Shown here: one piece after another, positions 27,078 through 35,709 of the stretch | Layout: each line of letters starts with the position of its first letter | How positions within the stretch are numbered: position 1 is the stretch's first letter | Assembly: GCA_050694055.1 (NCBI GenBank) | Contig: JBOGWX010000053.1 | Location: 1 to 64,000, forward strand | DNA length: 64,000 nt | Direction: 5' to 3' | DNA from: WHSV01 sp050694055 | Lineage (GTDB): Bacteria; Actinomycetota; CADDZG01; WHSQ01 | The notes under the pieces: model-generated | What the model was told of the DNA's origin: nothing | Seen by the model: only the letters and a program-made list of their open reading frames with translations | Database searches by the model: none | Position numbers and translations under genes: made by a program

Positions 27078-29117
27078 ATGGGAATTTTTAGCGCGCGCCC
27101 CTCCGGTTCCCTCCCCTCCGGTCCGGGGGGCTTGTCGCAGGCGCTCGAGGCCGCCATCAGGGTCAGCGACGTCGCGGCCTCCGCCGCCGCCCTTCCCGAT
27201 GTGCTGGACGCCATGCTCCGGGCCGTGGTGGATCTCCTCGGAGTCGATCAGGGCTCGATCATGCTGGTCGACGAGGGTGGCCACAACCTCGTTCTGTCGG
27301 CCACCGTCGGCGCTCCCGCCGGTGTCCCCGTCGGCTACCGCATCGGGTGTGCTGAGGGCATCGCCGGCCGTGTGCTCGCGACCGGGAAACCGCTCCTGCT
27401 CGAGGAAGTAGACGCCGACGCCTTCGTCAACTTCACCGCCAAGCGACGCCGTATCTCGTCGAGTGCCGTTGTCCCGCTGCGCGTGCGCGGCAGAGCCATA
27501 GGCGTTCTCAGCATCGCCATCTGCGAGCGGTCGGGACATCTCAGCGACGACGAGCTACGCGTGGCGCAGATGTTCGCCGACCAGGCCGCCGGGGTCATTC
27601 ACCGCACCCGCCTGCACGACGGAGCCGAGCACCGCTCCTCGGACCTGATGGCGCTTCTGAGGGCGTCGCGCGGCGTCGTGGGCGTGCTCGACGTCAACGA
27701 CTTGCTCCAGAAGATCCTGGACGGCGCCATGAGGCTCTCGGGTGGGGCCACGGGATTCGTTTGTCTTTTTGACAGGGAGTCGGGTGGCGTCTCAACCGGC
27801 GTGTTCCGATCGATCGCCAAAGACGAGATCAGCGGGCTCCTGGCCCGTCCCGAAGTGATCGAGGCGAGGACCTCGCTGGAGCCGGTGGTGTTCGATGGAT
27901 ACTGCGTGGTCGGCATCGCGACGCAGGCCGGCACCTGCGGCGTCATCGTTACCACCGGGGTCGAGGAGGTCGTCGGAGACCGGCTCGAGCTGTTGAGCCT
28001 CTTCCAGCAACAGAGCAGCAGTGCGCTGGCCTCGGCGGAACTGCACGAGGCGCTCAAACACAAGGAGCAGGAACTGTCCTCGATCATCGACGGCGTCCTC
28101 AACCCCATGGTGCTGGTGGACGCGGCTCACCGAATCGTGGCCATGAACCCCGCATCGGAGGAGCTCTTCCACGTCTCGGGGCGTTTCTCGGAGGGCGCCG
28201 CGGTCGACGGCGCGTTCGGTCACGACACCATCGAACGCCTTCTGATGGGCGACGGCGACATGCAGACCGAGATCGACGTGGGTGTACCGCCTCGTACCTT
28301 CAAGGCGCGCGTCACCGACGTGCGGTTGGTTGGTGCTCCCGCGGGACGGCTGCTGGTCATGGACGACGTCACCACCGAGCGGCAAAACGCAAGGGTCCAG
28401 CGGGACTTCGTCGCCATGATCGGACACGAGCTCCGCACGCCACTTACCATCATCAAAGGCTTTGCTCGAACGCTCATCAAGCGCGTCGATCGCACGAGCG
28501 CGCAGCAGATGACCGACGTGCTCGTGACCATCGATAACAAGGCCAACCAGCTCGAACGCGTTATCGAAGACCTGCTGTACGTCTCGCGTGTCGAATCTCG
28601 TGAGGCGGCTCTGCGAGTCGAGCGCGTCGAGGTCGGCGAGCTCGTCGAGAAGGTCAGCCAGGAGATGCTGCGTAATCACCCCGAACGAGAGGTTCACCTC
28701 GATATCCCGGGGCTCGTTCGTTGGGTCTGCGACGAGTCGAAGGTGTCTCTGGTTCTCCGGCATCTGCTCGACAACGCACTGAAGTACTCGGACGCTCCGG
28801 CCCCCGTGTTCGTGCGGGTGCGAGAGGAGGCGGACGATCTCGTCATCGAGATCGTCGACCGAGGAGTCGGAATGGTATCGAGCGACGTCCCCAACATCTT
28901 CGAGCGTTTCCACCAGATCGACGGTGGCTCGACGCGCACCCACGGGGGCCTGGGGGTGGGCCTCTACCTCAGCGCCCAACTCGTGCGCATCCACGGCGGG
29001 CGCATCTGGGTCGACTCGACCTGGGGCAAGGGCTCGACCTTCTGCTTCTCGCTCCCCCGCCGCGTGGGCCAGACGAACCCCCGAGTGCTGCGCCGCTCCC
29101 CCGAGGGCATCGCCTAG
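27078..29117 (+). CDS. GAF/PAS sensor histidine kinase
   Basis: This 679-residue soluble kinase has GAF domain 1 (about residues 15-175), a second GAF-like region (about 190-325), PAS (about 335-435), HisKA with the phospho-acceptor His near residue 450 (FVAMIGHELRTPLTIIKGF) and HATPase_c (DNALKYSD, IVDRGVGM, GGLGVGLYLSAQLV). There are no transmembrane segments, so it senses a cytoplasmic signal. No response regulator is adjacent, making it an orphan. The ATG at 27078 lacks a strong ribosome site. Its TAG shares CTAG (29114-29117) with the pafC stop. Confidence 0.92.
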   Translation: MGIFSARPSGSLPSGPGGLSQALEAAIRVSDVAASAAALPDVLDAMLRAVVDLLGVDQGSIMLVDEGGHNLVLSATVGAPAGVPVGYRIGCAEGIAGRVLATGKPLLLEEVDADAFVNFTAKRRRISSSAVVPLRVRGRAIGVLSIAICERSGHLSDDELRVAQMFADQAAGVIHRTRLHDGAEHRSSDLMALLRASRGVVGVLDVNDLLQKILDGAMRLSGGATGFVCLFDRESGGVSTGVFRSIAKDEISGLLARPEVIEARTSLEPVVFDGYCVVGIATQAGTCGVIVTTGVEEVVGDRLELLSLFQQQSSSALASAELHEALKHKEQELSSIIDGVLNPMVLVDAAHRIVAMNPASEELFHVSGRFSEGAAVDGAFGHDTIERLLMGDGDMQTEIDVGVPPRTFKARVTDVRLVGAPAGRLLVMDDVTTERQNARVQRDFVAMIGHELRTPLTIIKGFARTLIKRVDRTSAQQMTDVLVTIDNKANQLERVIEDLLYVSRVESREAALRVERVEVGELVEKVSQEMLRNHPEREVHLDIPGLVRWVCDESKVSLVLRHLLDNALKYSDAPAPVFVRVREEADDLVIEIVDRGVGMVSSDVPNIFERFHQIDGGSTRTHGGLGVGLYLSAQLVRIHGGRIWVDSTWGKGSTFCFSLPRRVGQTNPRVLRRSPEGIA

Positions 29118-30073
29118 CTGTAAACGGCGGCAATCGAGGAGGCCAATCGTCGAGCCGCCGCCAGCATCTCAGGTGGCTCGACGTTACGGACCTCCGCGCC
29201 GAGCCGGGCGATCAAGGTCGCCGCCCAGCGCTCTCCCCCCGTAACCAGGGTGACTCTGCGCCAGCCATCCTCGAGCCACTCCGCCGACGTCACCGGGTAG
29301 TAGTCCTCGAACCAGGCCGCGACCCCAGGCGCAATCTCGAACGTCAAGGTGGACGAGCCGCCTCCGCTGAACGCGCCCTTGTAAGCGTCCGGGTCGAAGT
29401 CGTCTGGTATCTCCACCGGCTCGTTCGTGACCGTCACGCGCTTGATGCGATCGGTTCTAAACATGCGCTCCTCGGCGCTCAGATGGTCGAGCCCCACGAG
29501 ATACCAGTGACCCAGCGCGGCGATGAGCCCCCAGGGATCGACGGCGCGCTCGGTGAGCTCGCCCCGTGACGCCGACAGGTACTCGAGCTCGACCCGCCAC
29601 TTCCCGGTTAGGGCGGCTTGCAGGTCTTCGAGGTGCGACGGTGAGCCCGGCTCCAGCGTCACCGCGATACCCGGTGACTCCCCCTCGTTGGCGTTGAGCG
29701 CGGTGCCCAGCTTCTCGAGCGCGCGCCGCAGGGCCTCGGCCCTCTCCATGCCCGGGAGCGAGGAGATGGCCGCGCCTCCCGCGTACAGCGCGAGACCCTC
29801 GACGGCGGTGATGCGCAGCGATTTGCTGAAGTAGTCGGCCATGTCGACGTAGACCCGATCGCCGTCGAGGTGCACCTCGATCAGGTCGCCCGGGCCGTAT
29901 CCCGGCAGGCCGCAGAACCACAGCATCTCGAGGTCCTTTACGAGCTCTTTCTCCTGAGCGTCGAACTTGGCGGCCAGCTCGGATACCTCGACGCCGGGAT
30001 TGGCGATCACATACGGCAGCATGGTGAGGATGCGCTGCAGACGTTTGCTGAGGCGGCCCTGAGAGGCGGTCAC
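29114..30073 (-). CDS. pafC: WYL-domain transcriptional regulator PafC
   Basis: This 319-residue protein has an N-terminal HTH (residues 8-55), a central WYL domain (about 150-225, with DPWGLIAALGHWYLVGLD) and a C-terminal WCX region. PafB and PafC together activate the LexA/RecA-independent DNA-damage response in actinobacteria and are coupled to pafA. GTG 30071-30073 overlaps the pafB stop (GTGA), so I reject the longer frame. It is convergent with the histidine kinase through a shared CTAG. Confidence 0.9.
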   Translation of the reverse strand: MTASQGRLSKRLQRILTMLPYVIANPGVEVSELAAKFDAQEKELVKDLEMLWFCGLPGYGPGDLIEVHLDGDRVYVDMADYFSKSLRITAVEGLALYAGGAAISSLPGMERAEALRRALEKLGTALNANEGESPGIAVTLEPGSPSHLEDLQAALTGKWRVELEYLSASRGELTERAVDPWGLIAALGHWYLVGLDHLSAEERMFRTDRIKRVTVTNEPVEIPDDFDPDAYKGAFSGGGSSTLTFEIAPGVAAWFEDYYPVTSAEWLEDGWRRVTLVTGGERWAATLIARLGAEVRNVEPPEMLAAARRLASSIAAVYS

Positions 30074-31020
30074 CGTTCGACCGCCAGCAGGGGCTGCAGG
30101 TGGTCCAGGAGGGCCGCGCGCGCCTCCGCAGGTGCGCGCACTTCGACCGCCGCTCCGAAGCCCAGGACCCAGGAGACCAGGGCGTCCAGGTTGCCCACGG
30201 GAAGGGTGACTTCGATGTTGCCGCCGCCGTCCTCGGCGTGCTCGGCGCCGGCCAGATTCTGCCTCACCCACCATGCGAGCGAAGCATCGAACCGCACGAC
30301 CGCCTGGACGGGCTGCCGGCCGATCTCGTAGGGCTCGGCCGAGAGATGTTTCTGCGCATCGAAGCCCGAGGGGATGGAATAGCTTCCCTCGTGCGTCTTG
30401 ACCTTGCCCCGAACACGAGAGATGCGAAACGAGCGGGTAGCGGAGCGGTCGACGTCGTTACCCACGACGTACCAGTGACCGCGCCGGTTGACGAGTCCGT
30501 AGGGCTCCAGCGCGCGGGTAGAGCGATCTCCCGAGGCGCTCTCGTACTCGAAGGTAATCGGTCTCCGCTCGAGCTGCGCCTCGTAGATGGCCCCGAGTGC
30601 GGGCTGGTGCATGTCGTCGCCCCAGGCGACCTGTGGTCCGTCCACGGGAGCGGCGCGCGAGTCCACCGAGATCTTCAGCAGGCCGCGGTCGGCCTCGTTC
30701 TGGCCGCCGCGGACGGCATCCCGAGCCAGACGCAGAGCCGCGATCTCGTCCGCCTCCAGCTTCAGGTCGGGGAGGTAGTAGCGATCCTTGTCGATGATGT
30801 AGCCGTCGGAGTGTTCGTCGAGGGCGTTCGACTTGCGCACCTCGATCGGTATGCCCATGGCGCGCAGCTCGTCCTTGTCGCGCTCGAAGGCTCGCCTGAA
30901 GGAGTCGTAGTTGTCCTGCCCGTAACCCGCTACTCGCCGGTTGATTTCCTCCGCGCCAAGCGGTCTCGTCGTGTCCAGTAGGGCGATGATGAGGTTGATG
31001 AGGCGCTCGATCCTCGTCAC
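30070..31020 (-). CDS. pafB: WYL-domain transcriptional regulator PafB
   Basis: This 316-residue HTH-WYL-WCX regulator has an opening helix-turn-helix (IERLINLIIALLDTTRPLG) and a WYL core containing LEPYGLVNRRGHWYVVGND. It pairs with PafC as a heteromeric activator that senses DNA damage, probably through single-stranded DNA binding to the WYL domain. The ATG overlaps the stop of the upstream DUF3866 gene (ATGA at 31017-31020). Order and coupling match the conserved pafABC arrangement apart from the inserted DUF3866 gene. Confidence 0.92.
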   Translation of the reverse strand: MTRIERLINLIIALLDTTRPLGAEEINRRVAGYGQDNYDSFRRAFERDKDELRAMGIPIEVRKSNALDEHSDGYIIDKDRYYLPDLKLEADEIAALRLARDAVRGGQNEADRGLLKISVDSRAAPVDGPQVAWGDDMHQPALGAIYEAQLERRPITFEYESASGDRSTRALEPYGLVNRRGHWYVVGNDVDRSATRSFRISRVRGKVKTHEGSYSIPSGFDAQKHLSAEPYEIGRQPVQAVVRFDASLAWWVRQNLAGAEHAEDGGGNIEVTLPVGNLDALVSWVLGFGAAVEVRAPAEARAALLDHLQPLLAVER

Positions 31021-32129
31021 GTCCGCTCCCCCTCCTCGAGCCGGTCACTCGATTCTGCGAGCGTAGCGCGCCCGGCAAGCGCACCGGCGGCTCCCGCGGC
31101 AACAAAGAACTCGGGGTTGTCCTCGAGCTTCCGGCCCATCGACTGCAGGGGGATGCCGGCCTCGACCGCGCGTCGCACGGCCTCGACGCCGGTCGCCTCG
31201 ACGACCGCATGACGCTCGGTGAGCCCCGCATCCTCGAGTTGACCGGCGACGACGCGCGCCTGGTCGTCGAGAAGCTCGGGAACCGCAATCGTGCACCGCC
31301 TCTGGGTCCCCAGGCGCAGCGCGGTGAGACAGTGATGGCTGATCCCGCGGTGGCGCGCGCGTTCGTCGACGAACGAGATGCGCAGGCACGCGAACGGCCG
31401 TCCCCCCAAGGTTCCCGCCACGTCCAAGAGAGGCCCCTGCTCCATCGCGGTGAAACCAAGAGCGGTTCCCGTTCCCACGACACCGGGCCCCATCGCGATC
31501 ACGATGGCGTCGACCCCGGCCGCGTTCCTCAGCGCAGCAAGGCCGCTGAAGACGTTAACGGCTTCGAGGTCGCCGCCGAACGAGTGTCCGGAAGTGCAGG
31601 TGACTTCCAGGAGCCCCGCATCCTTGAGTGATCGAACCAGGTTGCTCCAGGGGAGCGGCAGCGCCGCCCCGTCCGTCATGAGGTAGCCGACCCGCGCCGC
31701 GGGGTTCGCTTCCTTGATTCCCGCCGCCACCGGTCCCAACTGCGAGTGCACTCCGCACACGACGACCGGAGTCCCGTGGATGGAGGTGGCCTCGCGCAGG
31801 CTCTCGTGATGTGGGCTCTCGGGCGCTTCCGCCGTCAGTACCTCGGTCTGCCACGGGGTGTACCGAAGCTTGACGACATGACCACGGCCACGCGTCGGAA
31901 GGTCCGAGTTGCTGAGGTTCCACAGGATGAATGCAATCCCGCCGGTGCCGAGGTCCAGGTCGATCCCGGTGGTGTTGAGGACGACCTCGTCACCCTCCTT
32001 GATGGCGGCGACCATCCCGGGAAAGGCCACTGCAGTGACGTTCTGCCCGTCGACGTCGACCTTCGTCACGAGCAGATCGGGCTCTTGCTCGACGAGCTCG
32101 GCCACCCTCCCCCGCCGCCAGCCCGCCAT
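31017..32129 (-). CDS. DUF3866 family protein
   Basis: This 370-residue protein is of a family common next to actinobacterial proteasome genes (DUF3866, from memory). A short beta-rich N-terminus (VTAVAFPGMVAAIKEGDEVVLNTTG) is followed by a Rossmann-like region with TPVVVCGVHSQLGPVAAG, HSFGGDLEAVNVFSG and MGPGVVGTGTALGF. There are no membrane segments. The function is unknown. The glycine-rich turns suggest a nucleotide or metabolite binder. It lies between pafA and pafB with an ATGA overlap to pafB, implying a shared transcript with the Pup system. Confidence 0.78.
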   Translation of the reverse strand: MAGWRRGRVAELVEQEPDLLVTKVDVDGQNVTAVAFPGMVAAIKEGDEVVLNTTGIDLDLGTGGIAFILWNLSNSDLPTRGRGHVVKLRYTPWQTEVLTAEAPESPHHESLREATSIHGTPVVVCGVHSQLGPVAAGIKEANPAARVGYLMTDGAALPLPWSNLVRSLKDAGLLEVTCTSGHSFGGDLEAVNVFSGLAALRNAAGVDAIVIAMGPGVVGTGTALGFTAMEQGPLLDVAGTLGGRPFACLRISFVDERARHRGISHHCLTALRLGTQRRCTIAVPELLDDQARVVAGQLEDAGLTERHAVVEATGVEAVRRAVEAGIPLQSMGRKLEDNPEFFVAAGAAGALAGRATLAESSDRLEEGERT

Positions 32130-32166
32130 CAGTCGTTCACCGAGCCTCGGCCCCGGCTGTCGTCCA

Positions 32167-33519
32167 CTAGAGACTGGCGATCAGCTTGGCAACGCGCTCG
32201 TCGGTCGAGCGGAACGGGTCCTTGCACAACACGGTGCGTTGAGCCTGATCGTTGAGCTTGAGGTGCACCCAGTCGACCGTGAAGTCGCGTCGCTTACGCT
32301 TCGCGGCCCGAATGAACTCACCCCGTAACCGAGCCCTGGTGGTTTGGGGAGGCTCCTGCGTGGCCCGCTCGATGTCGCTCTCGTCGCAAGTTCGCTCCGC
32401 AACCCCACGACGTTCGAGCAGGTAGTAGAGCCCCCGCTTGCGGTTGACGTCGTGATAGGCGAGGTCCATCAGCGAAACCCGAGGATGCGCAAGCGACAGG
32501 TTGTGCTTGGCGCGGTAGCGCTCGATCAAATTGCGCTTCATGATCCAGTCCACCTGGGTGTCGAGACTGTCCTGGTCGTGCTCCAGGCCGTGGATCGCGT
32601 GTTCCCACATGACCGCGATCTCCTTCAGCACGGGATCGTCACGATGATCGACCCAACGGAGTGCCTTTTGCAGGTATTCCTTCTGCATGTCGAGCGCCGA
32701 TGCCTCGCGCCCGTTGGCCAGGCGGACCTTCCGTTTACAGGTCGAGTCGTGGCTGATCTCTCGTATCGCTCGGATCGGGTTCTCGAGCGTTAGGTCCCGA
32801 ATCTGAACACCCTCCTCGACCATTCGCAGCAGAAGCGCGGTAGTTCCGATCTTGAGGTAGGAGGTCCACTCACTCATGTTCGAGTCGCCGACGATGACGT
32901 GCAGCCGGCGGAACTTCTCAGCGTCCGCGTGCGGCTCGTCGCGCGTGTTGATGATGGGCCGTGACCGTGTCGTCGCGGACGAGACGCCCTCCCAGATGTG
33001 CTCCGCACGCTGCGAGATGCAGAAGAGCGCGCCTCTGGCCGTCTGGAGCACCTTGCCGGCTCCCGCGTAGATCTGGCGGCTCACGAAGAAGGGAATCATG
33101 ACCTCGGCGAGGCGCCCGAACTCGCCGTAGCGACTGACCAGGTAGTTCTCGTGGCTTCCGTAGGAGTTGCCCGCCGAGTCGGTGTTGTTCTTGAAGAGGT
33201 AGATGTCGCCCGAGATGCCCTCTTCTCGCAACCGGGCCTCGGCGGCCTTGAGCAAGCCCTCGAGGATCCGTTCCCCCGCCTTGTCGTGCACCACGAGGTC
33301 GTAGACGGTGTCGCACTCGGGCGTCGCGTACTCGGGATGTGAGCCGACGTCGAGATACAGGCGGGCCCCGTTCTCGAGAAAGACGTTGCTCGAGCGGCCC
33401 CACGAGACGACCCGCCGGAACAGATAGCGGGCGACCTCGTCGGGGGACAGCCGGCGCTGGCCCCTGAAAGTGCAGGTGACTCCGTATTCGTTCTCGGTGC
33501 CGAAGATGCGCCGCTCCAT
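32167..33519 (-). CDS. pafA: Pup--protein ligase PafA
   Basis: This 450-residue carboxylate-amine ligase of the glutamine-synthetase-like fold joins the C-terminal glutamate of Pup to substrate lysines with ATP. The N-terminal GTENEYG carries a metal-binding Glu9, and LYLDVGSHPEYATPEC contains the catalytic Asp57. SRPIINTRDEPHADAEKFRRLHVIVG and DSNMSEW are further signatures. The length is normal and there is no extra loop of the Dop kind. Transcription continues into DUF3866-pafB-pafC. Confidence 0.95.
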   Translation of the reverse strand: MERRIFGTENEYGVTCTFRGQRRLSPDEVARYLFRRVVSWGRSSNVFLENGARLYLDVGSHPEYATPECDTVYDLVVHDKAGERILEGLLKAAEARLREEGISGDIYLFKNNTDSAGNSYGSHENYLVSRYGEFGRLAEVMIPFFVSRQIYAGAGKVLQTARGALFCISQRAEHIWEGVSSATTRSRPIINTRDEPHADAEKFRRLHVIVGDSNMSEWTSYLKIGTTALLLRMVEEGVQIRDLTLENPIRAIREISHDSTCKRKVRLANGREASALDMQKEYLQKALRWVDHRDDPVLKEIAVMWEHAIHGLEHDQDSLDTQVDWIMKRNLIERYRAKHNLSLAHPRVSLMDLAYHDVNRKRGLYYLLERRGVAERTCDESDIERATQEPPQTTRARLRGEFIRAAKRKRRDFTVDWVHLKLNDQAQRTVLCKDPFRSTDERVAKLIASL

Positions 33520-33689
33520 GGCCCCACAATAAGTCCCCCGTGCCCACGAGTGGCTTCATCGCGGCTTCCGCAACAGCGTGGCCCGACCTGCCGGCGGAGC
33601 CGCTTCTGGACCTCGAGGTGTCGGCTCACGCGCCTTTCAGGGTCCGAGAGTACTCACCGGGTAAGGGGCCGGCGCGGGGCAGACCTCGA

Positions 33690-34382
33690 TCAGAAGAGCT
33701 TGCTCAGCACCTGCTCGCTGAGGCGGCGGAACTTGCGGCGACTGCGGTTGCGATCGAGAACGGCGGCTTCGACGGTCGCGGGAGTCAGCTCTCGTTCGCC
33801 TGCGGCGCGCAACGCCTCGATCCCGAGGGTGAGGGCCGCTTCGGAGTCCGGCACCTCCTCGGGATAGGTCGCGGGATAGTGCTCTCCCAGATGGGCCTCG
33901 ATCGTCTCGGCTTGACCTCCCATTGCCACCCAGCGTTGGCGATCGGTGACCGACCCGTCGTAGAGGATGTGGAAGATCTCGTTCCTATTGGTGTCGTCGC
34001 CTACCGCCGCCACGAGAATCTCGCACTCGTACGGTTTGACCTCGGACGTGAAGATGTTCCCCAGTGTCTGGCTGTAAGCGTTGGCGAGAGCCTTGGCGGT
34101 CACGTCGTGGCGCGAGTAGCTGTAGCCCTTGAGATCGCTCAGCCTGATTCCACCGATGCGCAACTGCTCGAACTCGTTGAACTTTCCGACGCCGGCGAAC
34201 GCGATGCGGTCGTAGATCTCGGAGATCTTGTGCAACGTCGCAGATGTGTTCTCGGCAAGAAAGAGAATGCCCTCGGAGTACTCGATGACGAGGACCGACT
34301 TGCCGCGCCCGATGCCCTTGCGCGCGTAATCAGCCTTGTCCTTCATCAGTTGTTCGGGCGAGACGTAGTACGGAGTCGGCAC
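33690..34382 (-). CDS. prcA: proteasome alpha subunit PrcA
   Basis: This 230-residue, non-catalytic outer-ring subunit of the 20S proteasome carries the N-terminal gate (YYVSPEQLMKDKADYARKGI). The family motif GRGKSVLVIEYSEGILFLAEN follows, and there is no catalytic N-terminal threonine. The charged tail (RNRSRRKFRRLSEQVLSKLF) differs from the mycobacterial GQYL-type endings of other proteins. Alpha rings dock the Mpa/ARC ATPase. It lies 49 bp downstream of prcB. Confidence 0.94.
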   Translation of the reverse strand: MPTPYYVSPEQLMKDKADYARKGIGRGKSVLVIEYSEGILFLAENTSATLHKISEIYDRIAFAGVGKFNEFEQLRIGGIRLSDLKGYSYSRHDVTAKALANAYSQTLGNIFTSEVKPYECEILVAAVGDDTNRNEIFHILYDGSVTDRQRWVAMGGQAETIEAHLGEHYPATYPEEVPDSEAALTLGIEALRAAGERELTPATVEAAVLDRNRSRRKFRRLSEQVLSKLF

Positions 34383-34431
34383 GCCTTTCTTCCCTCCTGT
34401 AATACCGCGCGATCGTCGAGACGATCGCTGG

Positions 34432-35277
34432 TTAGCTCTCCTGCTCCGGCCGGCGGACGTCTACGGTGTGGGTCTCTTTGTGCTCCGAGCGTTCCGCAAT
34501 CAACTCCTCGAAGAACCGCTGAATCTCGTCCTCGGGAATCTCCACCATTCCGGGGCCGGAGATCGCGACCACGTTCGGGAATATGCCCCGCATCAGGTCG
34601 GGCCCGCCGGTCCCCACATCTTCGTCCGCGGCGTCGAACAGCGCTTCGATGGCGAACTTCACCGCTGCATCTCGGCTGAGACCTTCCCGGTAGCGCTTCT
34701 TGAGCGAGCTGCGCGCGTCCTTTCCACCCGAGCCCGACGCATGGTAGTCGTCCTCCTCGTAACGCCCACCCGTCACGTCGTACTTGAAGATGCGCCCGCG
34801 CTGCTGGTCGTCGTCGAAACCCGCGAACACCGGAACGACCACGAGTCCCTGCATCGCAGCCGGCAGGTTGGCCCGGATCATCTGGCTCAGCTTGTTCGCC
34901 TTGCCCTCGAGCGTGAGCCGCTCGCCCTCGACCTTCTCGTAGTGCTCGAGCTCGGTCTGAAACAGTCGAACCATCTCGACCGCCGGGCCCGCTGCGCCGG
35001 CGATTGCGACCGCGGAATGATCGTCGGCGGCGAAGACCTTCTCGATGGAACGGTGGGCTATCTGGAAGCCCTCGGTCGCACGCCGGTCGCCCGCGACGAT
35101 GACTCCCTCCTCGTAGCGGAGAGCAAGCACCGTCGTGCCCTCGGGCACCTGAAGGTTGCCCGAGCCGTGGACTCGAGACAGCGCCTCCGGCGCGTGGGAC
35201 CGAAGCAGGTCGGAGAACGACGAGCCCGGCCCGTTCACCGGGACCCGGATCAGGTCGCTGAGGTGTGGTTCTTTCAT
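34432..35277 (-). CDS. prcB: proteasome beta subunit PrcB
   Basis: This is the catalytic 20S subunit. With the ATG at 35275-35277 it has 281 residues and a 47-residue propeptide (GSSFSDLLRSHAPEAL is the usual propeptide core), autocleaved before Thr48 in EGTTVLALRY. Asp64 (VAGDRRAT) and Lys80 correspond to Asp17 and Lys33 of the mature enzyme. An alternative GTG start at 35352, in frame, has a better spaced AAGGA upstream and would lengthen the propeptide to 72 residues; I keep the shorter form because the conserved part begins there. Confidence 0.94.
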   Translation of the reverse strand: MKEPHLSDLIRVPVNGPGSSFSDLLRSHAPEALSRVHGSGNLQVPEGTTVLALRYEEGVIVAGDRRATEGFQIAHRSIEKVFAADDHSAVAIAGAAGPAVEMVRLFQTELEHYEKVEGERLTLEGKANKLSQMIRANLPAAMQGLVVVPVFAGFDDDQQRGRIFKYDVTGGRYEEDDYHASGSGGKDARSSLKKRYREGLSRDAAVKFAIEALFDAADEDVGTGGPDLMRGIFPNVVAISGPGMVEIPEDEIQRFFEELIAERSEHKETHTVDVRRPEQES

Positions 35278-35404
35278 CGAGCTGTGGCTCTCTCCAGATA
35301 GTCGGCGGCTCTGCTCATGAGCTCGAGGTCGTCCGAGAACGGCCCCAGCCACACTGGCGATTCCTTAACTGGCGCCCTGTAAGGAGCGAAATGCAGATAG
35401 CCCC

Positions 35405-35587
35405 CTACTCTCCGCCCTTCTGTACGAACGACCGCACGAACTCCTCGGCATTGCTCTCCAGGACCGAGTCGATTTCGTCCAGCAGATCGTCCACCTCTTC
35501 GGTCTTCTCGTCGGTCGTTTTGGCCTCGACGGCCTCGTCGGTCGTCTCGTCTTTCTTCGACTTCGGTTTGCGTGTCTGGTCTGCCAT
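35405..35587 (-). CDS. pup: prokaryotic ubiquitin-like protein Pup
   Basis: This 60-residue, disordered, acidic tag protein has the Mpa-binding helical segment VDDLLDEIDSVLESNAEEFV followed by SFVQKGGE. It ends directly in Gly-Gly-Glu rather than Gly-Gly-Gln, so it is ready for ligation without deamidation. Dop upstream would then serve mainly as depupylase. It lies between dop and prcB on the minus strand, 122 bp from dop. Confidence 0.96.
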   Translation of the reverse strand: MADQTRKPKSKKDETTDEAVEAKTTDEKTEEVDDLLDEIDSVLESNAEEFVRSFVQKGGE

Positions 35588-35709
35588 GAGCCATCACCTC
35601 ACAATCGGCTGAAGATCAAGTCTACAGATAGCCTGTGGCGATCAACGGTCCTTCTCGATTATTGCCACATAGAGTGAATCGTCAGAGGTGATCGCCTGCT
35701 GAAGGTGTA

